10,966 bases of DNA from Acidimicrobiaceae bacterium (lineage in GTDB: Bacteria > Actinomycetota > Acidimicrobiia > Acidimicrobiales > RAAP-2). Shown here piece by piece: positions 6,233 to 10,966 of this stretch; the stretch's first letter is position 1; each line of letters begins with the position of its first letter. The stretch covers positions 5,144-16,109 of the forward strand of contig PKZI01000024.1 of the NCBI GenBank assembly GCA_003133005.1, in the 5' to 3' direction. The position numbers and the translations under genes were made by a program. The notes beneath the pieces were generated by a model, which saw only the letters and a program-made list of their open reading frames with translations, did not search any database and was not told the DNA's origin.

Positions 6233-7099
6233 ATGGATTGGGTAGAAACCACAGGTAAATCAATCGATGAAGCCACTGAACGGGCCCTTGCTCATCTCGG
6301 GGTCCGGCGAGATGACGCTGAGATCGAAATAATCGAAGAACCAAAGGCGGGGCTCTTTGGACGCGTGCGCGGAGAAGCTCGCGTTCGAGCTCGAGTCCGG
6401 CCAAGCGGACCACGGCCAAAGAGATCGCGACGATCGAACGGGCGCGAGGATAGGCCCCGCACTGCAACGCGACGTGACAAGCCCCGCGTTCCAAAAAGTG
6501 GCGAAGTTGCGGTTAATCACAAGGAAAAGGAACGCAGTAATGGAGCGACACGACAAAGGTCGGACGCACCTCACAATGGAACGAGAAACGAGAAGAGCTC
6601 GATGAAGGAGGAGACTATGGCCGAAGGAATAACGCTGGCTGAGCAAGGCTCGATTGCGAAGGAGTTCCTTGAGGGGCTCCTTACGTCGATGAACATTAAG
6701 GCTGAAGTCTCGGTGAAGGAATTGGACACCGAAACGGTCGAGATTGCCGTCAACGCCAATCCCCCAACGGAGTTGGGGATTTTAGTTGGACCTCGGGGAA
6801 CGACGCTGCAAGCGTTGCAGGAGGTGACTCGGACAGTCGTGCAATCAAAGAGTCCAAGCCGTACTGACCGGATTTTGCTCGACGTGGCGCAATATCGCGA
6901 ACGCCGAGTCGCGGCACTTGGACGATTTGCCCAGCAAGTGGCCCAAGAGGTACTCGAAACCGGGGAAGAGCGGGCTTTAGAACCCATGTCGGCTGCGGAT
7001 CGTAAAGCAGTTCACGACGCGCTCACGGACAATGGCCAGATTATTACAAGGTCAGAGGGCGAAGAACCCCGTCGTTTTGTGGTGATTGCGCCCGCGTAG
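6233..7099 (+). CDS. jag: Jag/KhpB RNA-binding protein (Jag_N, KH, R3H)
   Basis: This 288-residue protein has three parts. Residues 1-55 are a Jag_N domain (MDWVETTGKSIDEATERALA, then EEPKAGLFGRVRGEARV). Residues 56-128 are a basic, low-complexity linker. Residues 129-288 hold a KH domain, with its RNA-gripping loop GPRG at 186-189 (VGPRGTTLQALQEVTR), and an R3H domain with R257xxxH261 (DRKAVHDAL). Jag/KhpB binds RNA and is linked to cell elongation and division in Gram-positives; its target here is unknown. The ATG at 6233 is 3 nt after yidC, with AAAGG about 13 nt upstream. A perfect internal ribosome-binding site precedes Met129, so a short KH–R3H form may also be made. The mycobacterial homologue Rv3920c lacks Jag_N. 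Confidence 0.93.
   Translation: MDWVETTGKSIDEATERALAHLGVRRDDAEIEIIEEPKAGLFGRVRGEARVRARVRPSGPRPKRSRRSNGREDRPRTATRRDKPRVPKSGEVAVNHKEKERSNGATRQRSDAPHNGTRNEKSSMKEETMAEGITLAEQGSIAKEFLEGLLTSMNIKAEVSVKELDTETVEIAVNANPPTELGILVGPRGTTLQALQEVTRTVVQSKSPSRTDRILLDVAQYRERRVAALGRFAQQVAQEVLETGEERALEPMSAADRKAVHDALTDNGQIITRSEGEEPRRFVVIAPA
6605..6619 (+). promoter_or_regulatory. Internal ribosome-binding site and ATG within jag
   Basis: AAGGAGG at 6605-6611, a full anti-Shine-Dalgarno complement, is followed by AGACT and an in-frame ATG at 6617-6619 (Met129). It falls exactly at the junction between the disordered linker and the KH domain. It is stronger than the signal in front of the full-length start. A second start here would give a 160-residue KH–R3H protein like the mycobacterial form. 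Confidence 0.6.
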
Positions 7100-7106
7100 G
7101 TCTCTT

Positions 7107-7727
7107 GTGTCAAGTGATTGGCTTTTGCGTGCCCTCGAGGAATCGAGGGCACGGGGCTTTTTGGGACCCGGTCCCCTCGATCCCCAGATTGACCACTCTT
7201 TGGGTTTTGTCGAGTGCTGGAACGACATTTCTAACGCACCACCAGGTATTTTCTTGGATCTAGGAAGTGGGGGCGGACTCCCCGGCCTCGTACTGGCGGA
7301 GCATTGGAGTGGTCGGGCCACCCTGCTTGATTCTATGAACAAGCGCACGAATTTCCTTCGCGAAGTGTTGGCGTGGGAAGGCGCACCGTCCCAAATGGAG
7401 GTAATTACAGGTAGGGCTGAGGTTGTAGCCCGAGAGTCCTTGGCGGATGGCGTATTCGACCTCGTGACAGCACGGTCATTCGGTCCGCCGGCGGTTACTG
7501 CTGAATGCGCAGTGCGCTTTTTGCGCATCGGGGGACTACTTGTGGTCTCAGAGCCACCTGAAGAGCAGAGAGATCGGTGGAACGAGAAGATACTTCGAAG
7601 CATTGGTCTCCAAGATTTGGGTGGCGTTCGTCACGGTTCTTCCTTTCATGTGCTTGTGAAGGTTTCCGCGACGCCGAAGGAGTTTCCCCGCGAGGTGGGT
7701 GTCCCCGGTAAGAGGCCTCTTTTTTGA
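7107..7727 (+). CDS. rsmG: 16S rRNA (guanine-N7) methyltransferase RsmG
   Basis: RsmG (GidB) uses S-adenosylmethionine to methylate N7 of G527 in the 530 loop of 16S rRNA; loss is known to give low-level streptomycin resistance. The 206-residue product has the SAM-binding loop FLDLGSGGGLPG (49-60), a second motif LLDSMNKRTNFL (73-84), VTARSFGPP (120-128) and the family C-terminus PREVGVPGKRPL. The region before the SAM motif is short: the 'NLT' and 'RH..DS' elements of many RsmG proteins are not clear. The GTG at 7107 is chosen because AGG precedes it by 6 nt. A TTG at 7086 is also in frame but would overlap jag. The first codons contain a strong terminator-like hairpin. The stop abuts the first parS site. 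Confidence 0.93.
   Translation: MSSDWLLRALEESRARGFLGPGPLDPQIDHSLGFVECWNDISNAPPGIFLDLGSGGGLPGLVLAEHWSGRATLLDSMNKRTNFLREVLAWEGAPSQMEVITGRAEVVARESLADGVFDLVTARSFGPPAVTAECAVRFLRIGGLLVVSEPPEEQRDRWNEKILRSIGLQDLGGVRHGSSFHVLVKVSATPKEFPREVGVPGKRPLF
7128..7162 (+). terminator. Terminator-like hairpin inside the start of rsmG
   Basis: Positions 7128-7138 and 7143-7153 are perfect 11-bp complements closed by the GNRA-type tetraloop GGAA, followed by GGGC and TTTTT (7158-7162). A second small inverted repeat (GGGAC/GTCCC, 7163-7175) adjoins. Stem and T-run resemble an intrinsic terminator, but the T-run starts 5 nt after the stem and the segment is coding (codons 8-19 of rsmG). It may attenuate transcription between jag and rsmG or be a codon-level coincidence. 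Confidence 0.35.
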
Positions 7728-7743
7728 TGTTTCACGTGAAACA
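7728..7743. promoter_or_regulatory. parS: parS centromere site 1
   Basis: TGTTTCACGTGAAACA is the exact 16-bp bacterial parS palindrome bound by ParB; with flanking bases the palindrome extends to 18 bp (7727-7744). It starts directly after the rsmG stop codon, about 4.9 kb from the putative oriC. Confidence 0.97.
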
Positions 7744-7820
7744 TAGACCACTGGTACAGCGTGCGGAATTGGGTGCAGCCTCGAAACTCCCGGAAATAGT
7801 TGGAACTCTCAACCCAACAA

Positions 7821-7836
7821 CGTTTCACGTGAAACA
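7821..7836. promoter_or_regulatory. parS: parS centromere site 2 (one mismatch)
   Basis: CGTTTCACGTGAAACA differs from the consensus only in the outermost base (C for T), keeping the full 14-bp core palindrome. Its centre is 93 bp from site 1. Confidence 0.93.
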
Positions 7837-7856
7837 GTCGCCCGGGTGACTCGAAT

Positions 7857-7872
7857 TGTTTCACGTGAAACA
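7857..7872. promoter_or_regulatory. parS: parS centromere site 3
   Basis: This is a second exact TGTTTCACGTGAAACA, centred 36 bp from site 2 and 85 bp ahead of the parA start. The rest of the 230-bp rsmG–parA gap shows no gene. The parAB promoter probably lies in it, so ParB loading here could also affect parAB expression; that is inference. Confidence 0.97.
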
Positions 7873-7957
7873 CGAGTACTTGACGACCAGTCGAAAACCG
7901 TGTTGAATTACAGAGGTTCGATGTGATGTCGAAATGAAGTTGTTCGGAGAGAGGCAT

Positions 7958-8731
7958 ATGGCGAACGCCAGCGCAATGAGGGTATTTGCTGTAGCGAACC
8001 AAAAGGGAGGTGTCGGAAAAACCACCACCACCACTTCGCTCGGAGCTGCGCTCGGTGATAAGGGTTTTCGGGTTCTTATCGTTGACCTGGACCCCCAAGG
8101 AAACGCGACCACTGGTTTGGGGATCGATGGGCGTCAGTTCGAGAAGTCGGTCTATGACGTGTTACTGAATGACACTCCTATGGCCGATATTGTGGAGCCC
8201 ACGGGTTTTAATAACCTTTTCGTCGCTCCCGCAACACTTGACCTCGCGGGAGTCGAACAAGAACTCACGTCGGTTATATCGAGGGAGTTGAGGCTAAAGA
8301 AAGCGCTCGTTTCGGTTGAGGGTGAATTCGACTACGTGCTAATTGACTGCCCTCCCTCACTTGGCCTTATCACGATTAACGCGTTCGCCGCGGCCACCGA
8401 CATATTGGTGCCGGTTCAGACTGAGTTTTACGCCCTTGAAGGATTAACGCAGCTAAAGCGCATCGTTGATCTCGTGCAGAAGAACCTCAACCCCCAGCTC
8501 AAGATCTCAAAGGTTGTACTCACGATGTACGACGCGCGAAATACTCTTTCCGTTGACGTCGCCGAGGAGGTTCGACGCCACTTTCGAGATGAGTTATGTA
8601 AGACCGTCATTCCCCGAACGGTGCGTTTGGCCGAAGCCCCGTCGTTTGGACAACCAATTACCGTGTTTGACCCCACATCGAAGGGCGCCAAGGCGTACCG
8701 AGCTTTAGCAGAGGAGATTATTCATGGCTAG
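7958..8731 (+). CDS. parA: Chromosome partitioning ATPase ParA (Soj)
   Basis: ParA is a deviant Walker-type ATPase that forms ATP-dependent dimers on the nucleoid and moves ParB–parS complexes apart. The 257-residue form starting at 7958 has the deviant Walker A KGGVGKTT at residues 16-23, with the signature Lys16, then VDLDPQGNATTG (42-53) and the Walker B segment YVLIDCPPSLG. The C-terminal half has FYALEGLTQLKRI and the Soj-like TVIPRTVRLAEAPSFGQPI. The ATG at 7958 is preferred because GGAGAGAGG lies just before it. In-frame ATGs at 7934 and 7976 are alternatives; the former would put this ribosome-binding site inside the gene. It is preceded by three parS sites and overlaps parB by 8 nt. 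Confidence 0.96.
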   Translation: MANASAMRVFAVANQKGGVGKTTTTTSLGAALGDKGFRVLIVDLDPQGNATTGLGIDGRQFEKSVYDVLLNDTPMADIVEPTGFNNLFVAPATLDLAGVEQELTSVISRELRLKKALVSVEGEFDYVLIDCPPSLGLITINAFAAATDILVPVQTEFYALEGLTQLKRIVDLVQKNLNPQLKISKVVLTMYDARNTLSVDVAEEVRRHFRDELCKTVIPRTVRLAEAPSFGQPITVFDPTSKGAKAYRALAEEIIHG

Positions 8732-9647
8732 ACGACCAGGGTTGGGCAAGGGACTGGGTGCGCTTATCCCGGAGGGAACCACCACGGTAGAGTCGTTTGT
8801 CGCGGTCGCGCAATCCGGCCCGTTGCGAACTGTGCCAGTTGGTTCCATACGTCCGAATCCATTCCAACCACGTAAGGCTTTTAGCAGTGACAGTCTTCAG
8901 TCGCTGGCTTCATCTGTAAAGGAAATTGGTGTCCTTCAGCCAATAACTGTTCGACCAGTTGAAGGAGAATCCGGTACATACGAACTGATTGCCGGTGAGC
9001 GACGTTGGCGCGCCGCGGGCTTAGCAGGCCTCGAGTTCGTCCCCGTTCTCGTCCAAGAAGATGTCAATGATCGGCTCTCTCTCGAACAGGCAGTCGTTGA
9101 GAATTTGCATCGCGTCGATTTACACCCACTGGAGGAAGCGGCGGCGTATCAACAACTTATCGAGGAGTTCGATCTCACTCACGAACAAGTGGCGCAACGT
9201 GTGGGGAAAAGTCGCGCCAATATTACGAACACGTTACGACTCTTGCAACTTGGCGAGGCCGCCCAGTCGGCACTGGCCACTTCGCAGATTACGGCGGGTC
9301 ACGCTCGGTCACTCTTGGCAATTAGCGACACCAACGCACAGTCGACGATGGTTGCTCGGATCATAAAGAACGAGCTCTCGGTGCGCGCGACCGAGGAGGC
9401 CGTGAGGGCCTTCCTCGAGCCCAAACCAGCTCCGACCGCTGATCCCGTAGTTCGAAATACCGTAGAAAAGCCTCGACTCCGACCCGTACCGGACGCGAGT
9501 GTGGCAGAACTAGAGCAACTACTTGAGGATTATCTGAGTACGCGTGTCCACGTCGACCTGAAGGGCCGCAACGGAAGGATTATCATCGATTTTGCCGACC
9601 TCGACGATCTAGAACGCATCTACATCGCTATATCGCAAAATAAGTGA
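8724..9647 (+). CDS. parB: Chromosome partitioning protein ParB (Spo0J)
   Basis: ParB is a CTP-dependent clamp that loads at parS and spreads on DNA, recruiting ParA and SMC. At 307 residues it is typical. The N-terminal MARRPGLGKGLGALIP is the ParA-contacting segment. NPFQPRKAF (45-53) and GERRWRA (91-97), the CTP-binding motif, are followed by ENLHRVDLHP (126-135; usually ENLQRxDLNP). The parS-reading helix-turn-helix is at about 151-172 (LTHEQVAQRVGKSRANITNT). A Pro-rich linker (233-257) leads to the dimerisation domain (258-304). The ATG at 8724 overlaps the parA end (ATGGCTAG) and has GAGGAG 8 nt upstream. It ends facing the cwlM-like gene. Confidence 0.97.
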   Translation: MARRPGLGKGLGALIPEGTTTVESFVAVAQSGPLRTVPVGSIRPNPFQPRKAFSSDSLQSLASSVKEIGVLQPITVRPVEGESGTYELIAGERRWRAAGLAGLEFVPVLVQEDVNDRLSLEQAVVENLHRVDLHPLEEAAAYQQLIEEFDLTHEQVAQRVGKSRANITNTLRLLQLGEAAQSALATSQITAGHARSLLAISDTNAQSTMVARIIKNELSVRATEEAVRAFLEPKPAPTADPVVRNTVEKPRLRPVPDASVAELEQLLEDYLSTRVHVDLKGRNGRIIIDFADLDDLERIYIAISQNK

Positions 9648-9652
9648 TGCTC

Positions 9653-9680
9653 AACCTTCAACATAAGGTTCAAGTTGAAG
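9653..9680. repeat. Overlapping inverted repeats after parB
   Basis: Two mutually exclusive stems are visible just past the parB stop: AACCTT (9653-9658) with AAGGTT (9665-9670), and CTTCAAC (9656-9662) with GTTGAAG (9674-9680). No T-run follows, so it is not a convincing intrinsic terminator, although a terminator is expected in this convergent gap. Confidence 0.4.
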
Positions 9681-9796
9681 TTATCCCCAAGTTGTGGAAG
9701 AAGTTGTGGGTTACTCGTAAAGCCTTGCAATAAAAGGGATATGGGGGTTTTTGAGGGTCCTGCGAGAGGCTATTTTCCCTCGTTACCTGTGGAAAA
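9681..9796. other. Cluster of DnaA-box-like words in the parB–cwlM convergent gap
   Basis: TTATCCCCA (9681-9689, one mismatch from TTATCCACA) is followed by two direct copies of AAGTTGTGG with 12-bp period (9689-9697, 9701-9709), whose reverse strand gives two-mismatch boxes. TTTTCCACA (minus 9796-9788), fitting the relaxed TTWTNCACA box, lies in the last codons of cwlM. The 135-bp gap 9648-9782 has no gene. DnaA binding here is inference. Confidence 0.35.
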
Positions 9797-10709
9797 CTTC
9801 GGTTAGAACGGCCCTGAAGACGTGACTGACGTCCCTCAGGTCGTCAAGTTCACGAGGCCCGTGTTCGACGTGCAAGGTCGTCATTCTGGTTTCGCGAAGG
9901 ATGGGTAGCGCCATAGCGGCGACTTCAACCCTCGAGGCAATGTTGCTTTTGGAAAGCGCGGTGGCGAGGGTGCTCGCCAGCATCTCGCCGCGACGAGAGT
10001 GCGAACGATAGCTGGCCCAATAATTAAGTCGAAAACCATCACTATGGTCGATTTGATCCAAAGAGAGAACTACGACTGCCTGATGCTGGTTCGCGAACGT
10101 CGCCACGTCGAGGGCGTTGGCGTTGGGAAACGAGACGACTTCGCGCCAAAATCGTAGCGAATCTTCGAGTAGGGCTCGAAGTGGGCTTGATCCGCAAAGA
10201 ACAAAGGGGCCCGACGCATCGTCAAGGAATCCAGCAACGTCACGCGCCTCGTTGACCAAATGACGATCGCTCGCTGATGGGGTGACGCGCGTGAGCTCGA
10301 GGAGGGTGCGCCGAGTCAGAGTTGCGTTCACCTCGAGGCCACAGTTTCGCTGAAATTCGCTCAAGGCCTCTTCGAGTAGGGGACCAAAAATGCCGTCGAT
10401 TCGCCCGGGATTAAAGCCCAGTTGGGCCAATCGGACCTGGAGTTCGGCCACGTCATCCCCTCGCAGGTATGGTCGATCGAGATAGAGCAAACGCTGGCCG
10501 AGGTGCCAGACGGCTTCAAGGAGACGAGTCCACGTGACTTCATCCACTTCGCCGGTGATCGGCAGACCCTTAGCCCGTTGAAAAGCCTCAACTAATGCCA
10601 CCGTTTCGTCGCCGAACTCATCAGGCAAATCGGCCATTGAAACGTGACCAACCTCGAAAAGACGTTGGTGCAAATCGCGCACACGCTCTCCCGTGGCGCC
10701 ACGCTTCAA
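9783..10709 (-). CDS. cwlM: CwlM-like protein: two peptidoglycan-binding domains and a degenerate amidase domain
   Basis: This 308-residue protein resembles actinobacterial CwlM, a cytoplasmic regulator of peptidoglycan precursor synthesis (MurA control in mycobacteria) rather than a wall hydrolase. No signal peptide or membrane segment is visible. Two PG_binding_1-type repeats lie at about 4-66 and 81-140; RGDDVAELQVRLAQLGF plus IDGIFG is the clearest. An Amidase_3-like C-terminus follows, with LPILRETRMTTLHVEHG at 268-284. The zinc His motifs are missing: no 'DPGHGG' opening strand, and SLDQ (216-219) where active enzymes have 'S.H.N'. The domain is also shortened. The start is TTG at 10709, 20 nt after trxA, with no good ribosome-binding site; a GTG at 10682 has GGGAGAG before it but would trim the first repeat. 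The trxA–cwlM pairing facing parB supports the name. Confidence 0.75.
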   Translation of the reverse strand: MKRGATGERVRDLHQRLFEVGHVSMADLPDEFGDETVALVEAFQRAKGLPITGEVDEVTWTRLLEAVWHLGQRLLYLDRPYLRGDDVAELQVRLAQLGFNPGRIDGIFGPLLEEALSEFQRNCGLEVNATLTRRTLLELTRVTPSASDRHLVNEARDVAGFLDDASGPFVLCGSSPLRALLEDSLRFWREVVSFPNANALDVATFANQHQAVVVLSLDQIDHSDGFRLNYWASYRSHSRRGEMLASTLATALSKSNIASRVEVAAMALPILRETRMTTLHVEHGPRELDDLRDVSHVFRAVLTEVFHR

Positions 10710-10729
10710 AGTGGCGAACGTCAGAGCCC

Positions 10730-10966
10730 TTAGAGGTTCGCGGTGATCTCTTGGAGCAAAGCACCCTTGGGCTTGGCGCCCACGAGGCGAGCGACGACCT
10801 CACCGTTTTTGAACAGCAACAGAGTGGGAATGCTCATGACGGAGAATTTGGTGGCGGTGGCGATGTTGACGTCGACGTCGAGTTTGCCGATCGAGAACTT
10901 CTCGGACTGCTCAACGGCGAGTTCTTCGAGAATCGGGGCGATCATCTTGCACGGACCACACCACTC
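10730..10966 (-). CDS. trxA: Thioredoxin, 5' end outside the window
   Basis: This is the C-terminal 78 residues of a thioredoxin, the small cytoplasmic dithiol protein that reduces disulfides using thioredoxin reductase. The visible protein begins with the active site EWCGPCK (the family WCGPC), then [10 protein letters not shown], and has the cis-proline loop [17 protein letters not shown] typical of the fold, ending [10 protein letters not shown]. About 30 N-terminal residues are missing because the gene runs through the right edge; the ATG at 10945 is an internal methionine, not the start. It lies 20 nt upstream of the cwlM-like gene in the same direction. In actinobacteria the gene before it is often trxB, which would lie beyond this window. 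Confidence 0.95.
   Translation of the reverse strand, partial: EWCGPCKMIAPILEELAVEQSEKFSIGKLDVDVNIATATKFSVMSIPTLLLFKNGEVVARLVGAKPKGALLQEITANL

Noticed and set aside
6571..6987. 138-codon minus-strand frame opposite jag
   Set aside because: The KH and R3H motifs are on the plus strand; this is a composition-driven shadow.
7052..7603. 183-codon minus-strand frame opposite rsmG
   Set aside because: The plus strand has unmistakable RsmG motifs; the antisense product is Ser/Arg-rich with no recognisable domain.
7728..7872. CRISPR-like or mobile-element repeats
   Set aside because: The three short identical units are exact parS palindromes with irregular spacing, not CRISPR repeats or insertion-sequence ends.
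7646..8098. 150-codon minus-strand frame spanning the parS cluster
   Set aside because: It crosses the parS palindromes and the parA start, and its repeated F-H-V-K words are just translations of the parS sequence.
9719..9782. Intrinsic terminator between parB and cwlM
   Set aside because: The only stems here (GAGGG/CCCTC, AGCCT/AGGCT) are 5 bp with long loops, and the T-runs are not adjacent to a strong stem.
1..10966. A novel multi-gene system, defence island or prophage
   Set aside because: Every gene belongs to the conserved origin-proximal core set in standard order; no integrase, transposase, toxin, CRISPR or unexplained gene larger than a shadow frame was found.

Overview
This window is the replication-origin neighbourhood of a bacterial chromosome, most likely from an actinomycete. 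The gene order gyrB–dciA–recF–dnaN–oriC–dnaA | rpmH–rnpA–yidD–yidC–jag–rsmG–parS–parA–parB | cwlM–trxA is the conserved actinobacterial order; Mycobacterium tuberculosis, for example, has trxC–cwlM facing parB–parA–gidB. A CwlM-like protein beside trxA and the ParB/CwlM style point to Actinomycetota. The moderate base composition (about half G+C by eye) and the RsmG and YidC sequence style make a member of Acidimicrobiia my best guess. That class assignment is inference, not proof.

Left arm (1–4344, minus strand): these genes run away from dnaA in the order dnaA, dnaN, recF, dciA, gyrB (only the first 31 codons of gyrB are inside the window). They encode the initiator, the sliding clamp, a gap-repair loader, a helicase-associated DciA/DUF721 protein and DNA gyrase B. 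The 248-bp dnaA–dnaN spacer is the likely oriC. It carries a near-consensus DnaA box, a 3-bp gap, four TAG trinucleotides (a DnaA-trio) and an A+T-rich tract, matching the basal unwinding layout known from Bacillus. A perfect DnaA box (TTATCCACA) sits just upstream of the preferred dnaA start, which suggests autoregulation.

Right arm (4555–9647, plus strand): rpmH, rnpA, yidD, yidC, jag and rsmG are packed with short gaps or overlaps. They encode ribosomal protein L34, the RNase P protein, membrane-insertion factors, an RNA-binding KH/R3H protein and a 16S rRNA methyltransferase. Three parS centromere sites lie in the 230-bp rsmG–parA gap, directly in front of the parAB segregation operon.

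Right edge (9648–10966): parB converges on a minus-strand pair, trxA (5' end cut off) followed by a CwlM-like protein with two peptidoglycan-binding domains and an amidase-like domain without the zinc-binding motifs. The convergent gap holds several near-consensus DnaA-box-like words.

This is core, ordinary chromosome. I see no mobile element, CRISPR array, tRNA, rRNA or defence system, and no convincing undescribed multi-gene system. The points worth a second look are small-scale: the DnaA-trio, the dnaA start and its DnaA box, a perfect internal ribosome-binding site that would make a short Jag isoform, a terminator-like hairpin at the start of rsmG, the YidC groove substitution, the degenerate CwlM amidase and the DnaA-box cluster beyond parB.
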